Source of the DNA: Undaria pinnatifida
Lineage: Eukaryota > Sar > Phaeophyceae > Laminariales > Alariaceae
Assembly: GCA_012845835.1 (NCBI GenBank)
Contig: JABAKD010000024.1
Coordinates: forward strand, 2,278,561-2,342,560
Direction of reading: 5' to 3'
DNA: 64,000 nucleotides
Shown here: piece by piece, positions 31,440-41,983 of the stretch
Numbering within the stretch: position 1 is the first letter of the stretch
Layout: the number at the start of each line of letters is the position of its first letter
Program-made: the position numbers and the translations under genes
Notes under the pieces: generated by a model
The model's database searches: none
The model's input: only the letters and a program-made list of their open reading frames with translations
Told to the model about the DNA's origin: nothing

Positions 31440-33048
31440 ATGGGGGACACCGATTCGAGTGAAGCCCAAGGGAGCAGCGGCGAGATTACATCCGCCATTT
31501 TGGAGCAGCTGGCAGACTTCCAGAGGAGAGTGGTTCTCCTGGAAAGAGCCACACCGAGAGCTGAGGTGCGCGAGGCCCCAGCTTCTTTCCCGTCGTTTGC
31601 GCCTGTTGTGCAAGGCCTGGCCCATCCGGGCGTGTATTTAGGTAGCAACCGTCCCCCCAAGTTCAATAGTAAGAGGGACACGTGGCCCCTCTGGAAAGAG
31701 AAATTTACATCGTTCACTAGTATAAAAGGATGTAGAGATGCCTACAGAGACACCCAACCCTGATAGAGTAGCGGATGACCCCCTCACGAATGAGGACTTG
31801 CTGTTGAGGCACTCGGCTTCGACAATCGTTCATGCTAGAATGGCTTGGGAGTTTTTGCTGGAAGCTTTGGACTCTGACCCTCCGTGTATAACCCGGATGC
31901 TAGAGACCAAGTCGCCTAGCGGAGCGTGGAAAGTCATGACCGATTTTTTTGCTCCAAAGACAATAATGGAAAAACGAAGGGTAGCGCAGGAGTTCGACTC
32001 CATCTCAGTAGTAGAGGGTGAAGACCCTGCAGAATACTTGAGCCGCATCGACAAGACAGTGCAAAAGCTTGCAATGCTAGGGGGAACAAAGGATGATGAC
32101 GACGTCAATGTGCATATAGTTCAGAACCTGCCAGCCTCTTACGAGGTGGAGAAGAAAACTCTGTTGTCCAGCCCTGGCCTGACTCGTTCCAACATAGAAG
32201 AGGTAGTAAGAAACGCGTACGTGTCGCACAAGCAGAATGTTGGAAGGGGTAAGGGTCAGTCGAAGGGAGATGACCAACATGCTCTCTACGCCGGCGGTGC
32301 GCAACCAGCCGGTGCAGGGGGCAACGGGATGGGGAGGGACTCGAAAGGAAAACAGAAAAGCAGACAAAGTCAGCAGAAACAGCAGCATTCGCAACAGCAG
32401 CAACAGGAGTCGCAGCCGCCGCACCAGCAGCAGCAGCAGCGGCAGCACCAAAGTGGTGGTGGCGGTGTAGTGGGCCCACCGTACCGTTTAGATCCGGTAT
32501 ATGGGCAGTGGCGTTGGGATGACTCGAGGTTGGCCCCTTTTGGGAACGCTGGTGATGTACCCCCGATGGGATGTGTACCAGTTCAACCTCCGCCTGGTGC
32601 GCTACCACCGAGACCTTCGCCACCGGTAGGATCGGGACCGCCACGTAGAGGTACCCCGATAGGCCCCCGGCTATGCTTCAAGTGCCAGCAGCCGGGGCAT
32701 TATGCCGCTCAATGCACTGCGCACGCACACGCAAACGTCGCGCAAAATTACCCACCTTGCTCAGGATATTTTGGCGCGCACGTTGCATCGTTCACCCCCC
32801 CCCCAGCATCATGCGACGGAATTTGGCAGGCCGGAGCATACCATGAGCCCTATGGAGCTGGTGGCTACGCTCCGACTAGCTATGCTCCGCAGTACGTTGC
32901 CGCAGCAGCAGCACCATACGCCCCCTCGATCGTCTACTCCCCGTATCTCAAGGGGCAGCGGAATTCGCGCATAACAGTAGCATGTCTGACAACTCACACG
33001 TTCTCACCGCGCAGATTGCTCAACCAATCCAATACCCCTCCGAAATGA
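31440..33048 (+). pseudogene. Element C gag, frameshifted
   Basis: Reads in two frames: 31440-31763 (N-terminal part, coiled-coil-like, then a capsid-like W-x-x-W-K-E-K-F start) and 31738-33048. The second holds the UBN2/copia gag region (WEFLLEAL, GAWKVMTDFF, EEDPAEYLSRID-like, LPASYE), a long Gln-rich linker, a Pro-rich linker and one CCHC knuckle, CFKCQQPGHYAAQC, at 32674-32715. A +1 shift lies near 31738. Gag would form the virus-like particle and bind element RNA. Gln/Pro linkers are coded by CAG-type repeats near 32385-32450. Confidence 0.88.
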
Positions 33049-34639
33049 AAGAGACGCCTCGTGACATTTCTGGGGCTAGCGGTAGAGATGAGTGGGTTGC
33101 CGACTCTAGTGCTTCGTATCACATCACGGGGGACCCCACTGGGATGTTTGACTGTAAACCCCCTCCGGTAGATAAAGAGAGGTTAGTGATAGGTGACATG
33201 ACGATGATGGGCGTCGAGTGCTTTGGCAAGCTGTCTCTGCTGATGCGCTTCCAGGGTGGTGACACGCATGTACGACTGACGAACGTGGCATACGTACCTG
33301 GAGTCCAGTTTAACTTGTTCTCATTGCACGCTGTGATGTCAAAGTGCCGGTTGACCATGGACACCAAGGGGGTTCACATGCTTGGGAGGAGTGTTTCGTT
33401 CGTACGCAGAGAGGCTGGTTCATACTGCTCCGCAACTAGGATAACCGACCCCCCCATGGCTAACGCAGTATTGGTCCTTGGCAAGCAGCAACGAAGCGAT
33501 ATTAACGATCTGCACGTTGCGCTAGCCCACTCACATGCTGAAACCCTCCGCGAGACGGCGTGCCAACATGGTGTAGAAGTGGGAGGAGAGTTGGTCCCTT
33601 GTGCTGGGTGTTCCAAAGCCAAGGGGAGGAGGATGCCTGTCCCGAGATCTACCAACAGTCGCTCGACCAACCCCTTTGAGCATCTGTTTGTAGACCTGTC
33701 CGGAAAGCGCCCTGCGTCGTCTGATGGTCACCACTACCTAATGATGATTGTGGACGATTTTTCTCGGTTTGGATGGACTTACTCCCTCAAGGAGAAGTCC
33801 GACGTGCCCGCTGTTTCGCTGGTTTTCTGGCTGACATTCGGGCACAGGGCACCTCATCCATTGTGGAGTGCCTGCGCTCAGATAACGGTACGGAATTCAC
33901 CAAGGGTGAGTTCGTGACGCTACAAGACCACCACCGTATCCGCCTAGGATACACGCCAGTAGGCTCTCCAAAGTATGACGGCGTGGTCGAGCGCAGGATT
34001 GCCCTAGTCTTAGAGGCCGCGATGGCGTCCTGCCTGGAGGCTCCCCGCCTGTTCGGCGGCGTGCCTCTGCCGCCGACAGGGCCTCTATGGGCGGAAGCGT
34101 GCGTGCACGCGGGTGATGCCATCAACGTGTCGGCGAGGGTGAGCAACAAGCCGGGCATGTTGTCGCCTTACCAAAAGCTGTACGGTAGGGCACCGTTCCC
34201 GCGACTGCTCCCATTTCTCAAGCCTGGCTTTCACCATGTGAAGCGGGCGCTGAAATCTAAGCCGAACGCACAGGTTTGCTTTTTCTTGAGCAGCGGCAGA
34301 AACTACCCAAGGGACTGTTGCAAGGTGTTGCTTGTGTCCGGCCCCCGGTCGTACACCCGCGATGTTACTTGGGAGCATCCGCGGGAAGCCTTTGCTGGGT
34401 TGCTGCCTACGGTATGGGGCAAGGACACCCCATCACCTGGGCCGAGTTTTTCAGAGGCGCAGATGCCCCCGGAAGACGGGGAGGTATGGCATGAGCCGGC
34501 ACCTGTGCCGACGTCACCGGTGCCGGCACAACCGTCACCGTTAACGTCAAGGAAGTCACCGGTGCCGTCACCAATGCCGTCAAGTTCATCACCGGTGCCG
34601 TCACAGCCGTCACCGGTGCCGTCAAGGGCGTCACCGTAG
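32982..34639 (+). pseudogene. Element C protease and integrase, frameshifted
   Basis: The frame 32982-33917 holds the retropepsin motif as VADSSASYHI (the usual DSGA is DSSA here), the GAG-pre-integrase HHCC block (LHVALAHSH ... VPCAGCSKAKG), and the first catalytic Asp of integrase in HLFVDLSG. Near 33805-33825 the frame shifts; 33773-34639 continues with LRSDNGTEF (second Asp) and GVVERRI (Glu), completing the DDE triad, and then a Ser-Pro-Val repeat tail. The Gly-to-Ser change at the protease active site would be expected to disable it. Confidence 0.9.
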
Positions 34640-34790
34640 TTGGCACAGCCGTCACCGGTGTGGACGTCAAGGGCGTCACCGGGGCCGACACAGCCGTCAC
34701 CGGTGGTGCCGTCAATGGCGTCACCGGTGACGGCACAGCCGTCGCTGGTGACGTCAAGGGCGTCACCAGGCCTGGCACGGCCGCCGCAGT
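34500..34790. repeat. In-frame SPV minisatellite in element C
   Basis: A 12-15-bp unit based on TCACCGGTGCCGTCA codes for SPVPS-type peptide repeats between integrase and RT. The array runs on both sides of an in-frame TAG near 34637. Confidence 0.85.
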
Positions 34791-36774
34791 CACAGTCGTC
34801 GCCGCTGTCACACGAGTTCTCAGGAGCTGGTGATGGTGGCGAGCCACAAAAACTGGGGCGCACGCGGGCGCAGACTGCTCGCAACCAGGCAGGAATTGAC
34901 AGACCGCAGACTGTAAATGACGCCGTAGCTCAACTGGGACGCATCAGGGGGCAAACCGCGCGCAATCAGGGGGGTATGCAACATGGACTGTTGTCTTTGA
35001 TGGCTGCGCGGGAGGGTATTGGTCATGTACTGTACCATCAAGCCCCACCTCACATGAACCCTCCCCTATCCTCGCGCCCGGTGAGTGAGCTCCTGACGCC
35101 GAACTCATACTCGGAAGCGCTCACCGATAAATGTTCTGATCTTTGGATTCAGGCCATGGAGAAATGATATGGTGGCCTGGAGAACGCGGGTACTTTCGGT
35201 GCGATTTAGCATGCAACATGGATTGTTGTCTTTGATGGCTGCGCGGGAGGGTATTGGTCATGTACTGTACCATCAAACGCCACCTCACAAGAACCCTCCC
35301 CTCGCGCCCGGTGAGTGAGCTCTTGACGCCGAACTCATACTCGGAAGCGCTCACCGACGATTTAGCAACCAAACGGCCTTAATGTTCTTTCGGCGAAGTG
35401 GGTGTACGGTTGGAAATCGAATGAGATCGGCTTTGCGACCAGGCGAGGTTGGTAGCGAGGGGTTTCGGGCAGCGTGAAGGTATCGATTTATTTGAGACAT
35501 TTGCCCCGACGCCTACGGCGTCCTGCATCCGCTTGTTGGGTGCCATTGCTTGCGAGTGAGATTTGGATCTTTGGCATTTCGATGCAAAGCAGGCTTTTGT
35601 TCAGCCAAACCTAGACGAAGATGTTTTTGTGCGGCTGCCCCGGGGTTGTGGTGAGATGTCTGGTAAGGTAGCACGCTTGAACCGCAGTCTCTACGGCTTG
35701 AAACAAGCGTCGAGATCGTGGCACAACCACTAGCTATCGCACATGAAGAGTCTTGGTTTTGAGCAGAGTCTAGCAGACGCGTGTGTCTTGCGCTCGGTCG
35801 AGTCTGGAACTGTCTCCATAGTAACAGTAGTTCATGTGGACGATATCTTTGCAGTAGGACGGAAGGCTAGATGCGATCAATTCTGCGAAGACTTGAACCG
35901 CCTAGTGCCGATTAACAACCTTGGCGAGCAAAGGTGGTATGCTGGCTGCCGGTATTCTAGAGATTGGGATGCTGGCACTTTGACGATATCGCAGCAAGCT
36001 TTCGCTGAAAAAACAGCTTTGAAGTTCGGCGTTAGCTCGGGTAGGAGAAACCCGTTAGAAAAGGGCCTTAAACTCGAAGAGTTCGATGCGACTGAACCTG
36101 AGGGCGACTGGCCTTTCCGTGAACTGGTAGGGTGCTTGATGTGGCTTGCCAATCAGACACGTCCGGATATTGCGAACGCAGTGAGAGCGGTAGCCAGGTA
36201 CACCAACTCGCCCAGGGCGATACACTGGAAGACGGCGGTTGGCATTTTAGAGTATGCTTTTTTCACGAGTGATTTTGGCATTACTTTTCAGAGAGGCAGT
36301 GGACTGGAGCTGGTTGCGTATGCGGATGCAGACTACGCCAGCAATGCCACTGATAGGGGGTCGATTTCCGGTGGGGCTGTCATGTGCGCAGGAGCATGGG
36401 TGTGCTGGTTTTCGAGGACTCAAAAGTGCGTGACGCTTTCGACCACAGAGGCCGAGTACGTAGCACCGGCAAACACCATCAAGGAAGTGATTTTCTTGCG
36501 GTACGTGTGGAGTTTCATTTTGCCTGGCCTTGGTTCTGCATGCATCACGGTTTTTGAGGACAACAAGGGGGCAAGGCACCTGGCTCATAACCCGGTGTGC
36601 GCGTCGAATTCGAAACACATCGATATTAGGCACCACTTCCTCCGAGAGCTTGTATTCGGGGAGAGTTTGACATTGTCGCCGTAGAGTCTGAGCAGCAACA
36701 CGCAGACGTCCTGACGAAGGCACTTGCTGGTCCAGTTTTTCGTTTTCACCGGGATTTTGTTATGCGCATTTGAT
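34640..36774 (+). pseudogene. Element C reverse transcriptase and RNase H, with stops
   Basis: After an SPV/RTRxQTARNQ linker, RT starts near 35376 (LNVLSAKWVYGWKSNE) and, after frame changes, runs REGIDLFETFAPTP, WHFDAKQAFVQ, LNRSLYGLKQASRSW and the catalytic box as VVHVDDIF (usual YVDD, here HVDD). In-frame stops lie at 35557-35559 and 35731-35733. RNase H follows: YADADYAS, STTEAEYVAPA, FEDNKGARHLAHNP, SKHIDIRHHFLRE. A frameshift near 36660 separates the usual end, HADVLTKALAG...FRFHRDF, which stops at 36774. The domains would copy element RNA into DNA; this copy cannot. Confidence 0.92.
34976..35362 (+). repeat. Direct duplication inside element C RT
   Basis: The segment starting ATGCAACATGGACTGTTGTC (34976) is repeated from 35210 with a few changes, both ending at ACTCGGAAGCGCTCACCGA. 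The copies start about 234 bp apart. This adds an extra partial RT N-terminus. Confidence 0.85.
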
Positions 36775-36873
36775 TTCGGGAGAACGGTAGAATATGTCAT
36801 GATTTAGTACGCTAGGTTCGCTGTTTCTACTGTTTAACAATGATATTTGAGCAAGGATTTTGAGATTTTTTTG

Positions 36874-37654
36874 GGACTTGGGGACGCCAACGATTTTTGG
36901 TAAACTACCAGGGGTCATCCCACGTAATCAGTCTACGGTTTTCTCAACTAGCCCCGTGATGAGACCCAGCTGAGCCAAATCGTTTAGTTTACATTTTTTT
37001 GGGGACTTGGGGACGGCAACGATTTTTGGTAAACTACCCGGGGTCATCCCCGCGTAATTAGTCTATGGTTTTCTCAACTAGCCCCGTAATGAGATCCAGC
37101 TGAGCCAAATCGTTTAGTTTACATTTTTTGGGACTTGGGGACGGTGACGACTTTGGTAAACTACCCGGGGTCATCTCCGCGTAAGACCAAGGCTACGGTA
37201 GGGGGGGTACCCCCTTTTTCACTGGTGAGTTTGAGCCACTCGCACGAGTAGCTCTGTACCCTACGGATGAAGATGTTTTAGGCACTTGGTTTGGCGCAGC
37301 TTAGATCACCTTTGCATTGCGGATTGATTTCGTCAATATAAAACATAAAGAAAACGTAAGATTGCATAGGAACAAAGGGGTTACTCGCGCGAGTGACCCC
37401 TAGCCACTGAAATAAAAGGCCCAAAAGGGGACCCCCTACCGTAGCCTGGGTCGTAATCAGTCTATGGTTTTTTCAACCAGCCACGCCATGAGACCCAGCT
37501 GAGCCAAATCGTTTAGTCTACAACTTTTTGGGACTTGGGGACGGCAACGGTTTTTGGTAAACTACCCGGGGTCATCCCTGCGTGATCAGTCTATGGCTTT
37601 TTCAACTAGCTTCGTAATGAGACCCAGCTGAGTCAAACCGTTTAGTTTTCATCC
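36874..37654. repeat. Tandem array, four 128-bp units, in element C
   Basis: Each unit starts GGACTTGGGGACG and contains TTTTTGGTAAACTAC, CATCCCCGCGTAAT and CCCAGCTGAGCCAAATCG. Starts are at 36874, 37003, 37131 and 37531. The last interval is 400, which is 128 plus the 268-bp M1 element and its 4-bp duplicated site. It lies between the RNase H stop and the 3' LTR. Confidence 0.92.
37185..37452. mobile_element. M1 TIR element, reference copy, TSD GTAA
   Basis: 268 bp, starting GACCAAGGCTACGGTAGGGG and ending CCCCCTACCGTAGCCTGGGTC, a 20-bp inverted repeat with about one mismatch. It is flanked by GTAA on both sides (37181-37184, 37453-37456); neighbouring 128-bp units show the empty site CGCGTAATCAG or CGCGTAATTAG. 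Internal TTACTCGCGCGAGTGACCCC is the palindromic core. Non-coding. Confidence 0.93.
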
Positions 37655-37740
37655 TGCAAGGAGGGGTCACGCCCACCTGTTACCGCTTGTGCGGGGAAGG
37701 ATTCGCTTGACCGCTTGAGAGGATTATGACTCGTTAAGTA

Positions 37741-37800
37741 GGAAAAAGGTCTCAAACTCGACGAGTTCGATACGTCTGAACCCGAGGGCGACAAACTTTT
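37741..37800 (+). repeat. Stray duplicate of element C RT sequence
   Basis: Matches 36058-36118 (CTCAAACTCGACGAGTTCGA; GTCTGAACCCGAGGGCGAC) and then diverges. Either a template-switch product or part of another copia copy. Confidence 0.7.
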
Positions 37801-38437
37801 TCGCGAGCTGATTTGAATTATTTCTTGACGGATTATTCTGCATATATTAGCTGTATTTTAGTACTTTTAAGAGTGCATGGTAGTTAGGGAGGCAAGTAAC
37901 TGTTTCTTGATTTCTGAAATAATACTGTTTTCACGATTGCGTTGCCTAGAATGGCATCATTTTGCTCTGGATTTGAGCGTTTGGAGTCTGAATGGATTTT
38001 CAGTATGTACCCAGCCGGGAGGCGTGTGTCTCATTCGAAGGTGAGTTTTGAGACTGCTGCCCGATCACACTTGTTGGTACCCCTGTTCTATGGAGCTGAC
38101 AACCGTTTCATAAGGAAGGCTGAGTGCTGTTTATTAGGCCGATGTTTGAGTTTTTGGATTTTTGGAATTTGGATTTTGGATTTGAGTTTTTGTTTTTGGA
38201 CTTAGGATTTTACGACTTAGATCTTAGGTTCGCGAAGATTGATGCTGGATACTGTCCCTGAATTGTATCTCTAGATTTATGGAGTGCTTTTCAAGGACTA
38301 TGGTGCTGCAATGTGTCTTTCTTGTCATAGCAGTAGTACTGGAAGGACATTGATTAACCGTATTTTACATTGAAACGTTTTACCCTGATGATATGACAAT
38401 ATAACATCATACCGTATCATTTACGAAGCAGGGAGGC

Positions 38438-39329
38438 TGTTGATTGTATGCTTGGATATGATTCGGATATGGTGACGGTTGAATATTGTAGGGGTTTCCA
38501 GTGATAAGTTGGCTACATGATAGCGGGATATCGGGATGGTGAAAATACTCCGCCTGTTTAACCGCTTTTCTTCCTGGCGAGCGCACTCCACGCTGCGCCT
38601 TGGCTAGGAGCAACTTAATATATACTCGGAGTATTTTATAAAATTATTTCAAGGACGTCAGCCGTGAGTTCGACGAATTTCGGGTCAATACTCATCTTTG
38701 CAAGCTGCGTTGTTGGTACTTGTAATATACTATGTGGGTGAGTTTCTTCATAATGGGAGGGGTCATATTGTTCTGTTAAAAAAAACAAACACATATCAGA
38801 AACGGGTTTTATAGTTTCCGCGCACAGACTGCCTAACGTCACCCTGTTGACCCTGATAGCTACACTGTCTGTAGTTGCAAGGGGAGTCGCCGACCTATAT
38901 CCTTAATGAGGACACACAATGTCAACCCGTAATACGCGCGATCGGCGTATCACACACAGCTTGCAAGGATGAGTTTCGACAAAATATTCGATCTCACAGC
39001 TGGAGTGTATTTTCATTTTTATAATATACTCCGGAGTATATACGAGTATACCTGGTATATCATAAATATTTTATAAAAAACATTTCAAGGACGTCAGCCG
39101 TGAGTTCGACGAATTTCAGGTCAACATTCATACTTGCAAGCTGCGTTGTTGGTACTTGTAATATACTGTATGAGTGAGTTTTTCCTATTTCTTGTTCACT
39201 ATACGTAGTGGTAAGTGTTGGTATTTTTCCTATCTTGTACGTCTGATACTTGTCTTCATACCGGTGACTCCACTACCCCACTATTGTCAGCTCAACGAGT
39301 AACCCCTCTACACTTCGTAGGGATCAACA
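38438..39329 (+). repeat. Element C 3' LTR, split by a 0.6-kb insertion
   Basis: Preceded by a short purine tract (GAAGCAGGGAGG). It matches the 5' LTR to 38624 and again from about 39234. Between these points 38625-39233 holds three MSID/MSFD cassettes in minus-plus-minus order. Confidence 0.88.
38625..39233. mobile_element. Composite MSID/MSFD cassette insertion
   Basis: About 609 bp inserted in the LTR: a minus-strand cassette at 38640-38790 with the intact reading KMSIDPKFVELTADVLEIIL, a plus-strand cassette at 38805-39015 (MSFDKIFDLTAGVYFHF), and a second minus-strand cassette at about 39070-39230. The same three-part order occurs at 21.8-23.4 kb. Because it interrupts a known LTR, it must be a mobile unit or have been captured by one. 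No clear target duplication is seen. Confidence 0.7.
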
Positions 39330-39333
39330 CACA

Positions 39334-39487
39334 GACTGTTTGGCCGGATGTTTCCCGTTTCCCGGCATGATTTGCCATGAGCTGTCACTCGTAGTTTTGC
39401 TCCATATGAGACCGAGTCAGGCTCGACGGCTGGATAATATAAGAAAGAGTTCTGTGTCACCGTCTGGCGCTACGTGTACTATCAACA
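39334..39487 (+). repeat. Element B 3' LTR, right half
   Basis: Continues from 31047: CTGTTTGGCCGGATG, GAGCTGTCACTCGTAG, GAGACCGAGTCAGGCTCGAC, ending CTATCAACA, followed by the GGTTT target duplication. Confidence 0.85.
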
Positions 39488-39492
39488 GGTTT

Positions 39493-40560
39493 ACTCTGTT
39501 TCACAGCAGTCTGTGGCGTACAGAATTTGTATCTCGCTCGAGGATGAAAAATTTGGACGGACACCGCCGTGTGTTGTACTGGTGGTGTCGTTGGGTAGAA
39601 AGAACGGTTTAATGTGAAGACAACACACAACACACATACGTACATATCATACGACTCTTAGCGTTTGGAAGAGCCAGAGAGTGTCAAATTAATGCATCTC
39701 CTGTTACTAGTTCTTCTGTGCCGTGGTACTCACCTGTTACTACTGGATAATTTCAAGCAGCTGCTAAAATAACAGATTTATTTGTTGTTGTTGTTGTTGT
39801 TCTCACATTAACTCGCATAATCAAGTAAGATGATGAAGTTTGATGAAGTACGTATTCACCTTGACGGGGAAGACCGCTGCAGAGCATGAAGGACACAAGC
39901 CTTGGCCTACCAGTTCGTACGTAAGAAAGCAAGGAGGAAGCGATCGTCAGGAACTTGACTTCCACGGCTGTACTGGGTATACGAGATGTCTTGCGCCGGC
40001 GCGTACCCGCGAAAGGACGCGAGATAGGACGACAAATAGTTAAATATAATATGGGTAATAAGGGGTAATAATAGTTGAAAACGCCTCGAAGGAATACTGA
40101 AACCCTGTTTAAAAAAAGTTTTTTGTTTTGCCTCCTGGTGCCTGATGCCTGGTGCTCTTTTACTTCGAGCCAAAGATTGAGACTTCTGCCCCGCCTGCAA
40201 CTGCCACCAAGGTATTTCTGTGTGACATGCTAGTGAATAGGTGTGGGTAGGCTTTTTGCCCCTGGCTCGCAGTGCTGCGTTTAGTACTTGGTGATGCGTC
40301 CACTCGAACTGATACTGCAGGCTGCGTCGGGCTACGTCCTAGTCCAGGTACACTCGTAGGTTCCGCCGCATGTCATCAGCGTGGGGTTCCCAACAACTGC
40401 TGTAGTGCCGATTGAATAGTGCCACCATCTATATAGTGCGGGTAAAATCGCCTGGCAAAACCTTAACTCTATATATCAAGATATCAAGGCTACCCCCGAT
40501 AGTGCTGGTATTTTGAATAGTGTTGGTGTATTGGGCTGGCGAATACCGGCACTATATTGG
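39493..40560. other. Intergenic, nothing identifiable
   Basis: Only a short GTT run at about 39781-39801 and a fragment of the CCGGCACTATA MITE family at 40440-40560. No supported gene. Confidence 0.5.
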
Positions 40561-40629
40561 GAGCCGCTCAGTGTATTTTGAAAGTTGATACCCAATCGTC
40601 CTGTCGTTGTCTACGATTGCTACCCTCGT

Positions 40630-40772
40630 ACTGCTCCCAAGGGAGTCACCGGCCTGTATCCTTCTTGAGGACATACACACCCGGTAGCACCCGCGATCGA
40701 AAGTACCACGCTCAAGTTGCAACTATGAGCTTCGGCGAAATCCTCCACCTCAAAGCTGAGGTGGCTTTTTGA
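40630..40772 (+). repeat. MSFG cassette variant
   Basis: Keeps AGGGAGTCACCGGCCTGTAT and TTGAGGACA blocks and ends in a frame MSFGEILHLKAEVAF followed by TGA. Compare 44.80-44.91 kb, KFGEILDLTAEVSL. Confidence 0.7.
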
Positions 40773-41299
40773 GTACCACCCTAGACTACAGGAACATGCC
40801 AAGGAGTAACAGGTCTGGTTTACCCACCAGGCACCAGGGGCACGTACGAGTCCTGTTGATGATTGCAACAGGTGGGTGATGGGTGATACAGGGTGGCTTA
40901 GCTACTACCTGGTACGAGGAACTTCGTAGTAATTGCGCAAGGAAACCCCTACCAAAAGTAGGTGTTATCTCCGAGCAAACACGTACCGCAGGGACCTTCA
41001 GTTTGAAATTGTGAAATAGCAGTACTTTTGAATTTGAATTTTGGGACCGTCGCAGACGAATATGTTCAACTTGGGCGGTGTTGTGCCGCCATTTTCTTGC
41101 ACGATGATAATGCACTAAATGCAGCGTTAAAGGCCTAACCGATGCAACGGGTGGGTGATCCAGGGTGGCTTTATTAATAGTTTTGCGGGGGAAATCCTCA
41201 ATTTAATGACCGTTGCTTTGGTCACCGCCAAAACGCACCTGGTGTACGTACTCGTGGTAGTCTTCCGTTTGAAATTGTGAAATTGATACTACAAAAATG

Positions 41300-41481
41300 C
41301 TGCCTAACATCACCCTGTTGACCCTGATAGCTACACTGTAGTTGCAAGGGGAGTCGCCGCGACCTATATCCTTAATGAGGACACACAACCCGTAATACGC
41401 GCGATCGGAGTATCACACACAGCTTGCAAAGATGAGTTTCGACAAAATCTTCGATCTCACAGCTGGAGTGTATTTTAATTT

Positions 41482-41512
<31 letters not shown>

Positions 41513-41685
41513 CACTCCAGTTGTGAAATCGAATATTTTGTCGAAACTCATATTTGCAAGCTGTGTGTGATACTCCGATCGCGCGTATTACGGGTTGTGT
41601 GTCCTCCTTAAGGATATAGGTCGCGGCGACTCCCCTTGCAACTACAGTGTAGCTATCAGGGTCAACAGATTGATGTTGTACCTTT
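41300..41685. mobile_element. Foldback palindrome of two MSFD cassettes around A27
   Basis: A plus-strand cassette (41305-41475) is followed by 27 A (41486-41512) and then by the same cassette inverted (41513-41680). The arms, about 165 bp, match with few differences. It interrupts the 260-bp array; ATTGATACTAC before and ATTGATGTTGTAC after may be an imperfect target duplication. Confidence 0.8.
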
Positions 41686-41983
41686 GAACTCGAATTTGGG
41701 ACTGTCTTCGACGAATATGCTCTATATGGGCGGCTTTTTGCCATATTTTTTGCACGATAATAATGTCCGAAATGCATGCCTATGCCCAAACAATGTAACG
41801 AGTGGATGCTCCGGGCTGGCTTTAGTTATGCGGGGAAAACCCTACCAAATATACACCTGGTAGTTTTTATCACCTCCAAAACGCCCCTGGTGTACGCGCA
41901 TCCCGGCACTCGTAGTCTTCAGTTTGAAATTGTTAAATTGAAATGGAATTATTTGAATTTGGGACCGTCGCAGACAAATACAC

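Larger units (their letters stand above)
31048..39329 (+). mobile_element. Ty1/copia retrotransposon C, nearly full length, inactive
   Basis: Both LTRs begin TGTTGAT and end GATCAACA. The order gag, protease, integrase, RT, RNase H is that of Ty1/copia. The two LTRs differ at roughly 16 positions by eye over 283 bp, so the insertion is not recent. Damage: a frameshift in gag, one in integrase, a stop before the RT linker, a 230-bp direct duplication, two in-frame stops in RT and a frameshift at the end of RNase H. It sits inside the 3' LTR of element B; GACTG occurs on both sides (31043-31047, 39334-39338), but four extra bases (CACA) lie between the right end and its copy. I cannot name the primer tRNA from the sequence after the 5' LTR. 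Confidence 0.93.
27956..39487 (+). mobile_element. Copia-type LTR element B, internally deleted, host of nested element C
   Basis: The outer element starts with a 5' LTR at 27956 (TGTTGGTTGTC...) and ends with a 3' LTR at 39487 (...CTATCAACA). Both sides are flanked by GGTTT (27951-27955 and 39488-39492), a perfect 5-bp target duplication, which proves that the two LTRs 11 kb apart belong to one insertion. Without the nested 8.3-kb element C it is only about 3.2 kb long. It keeps a gag-like region, a copia RNase H fragment and a polypurine tract; protease, integrase and most of RT are gone. It also contains a third LTR copy in inverted orientation (29585-29858). Confidence 0.85.
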
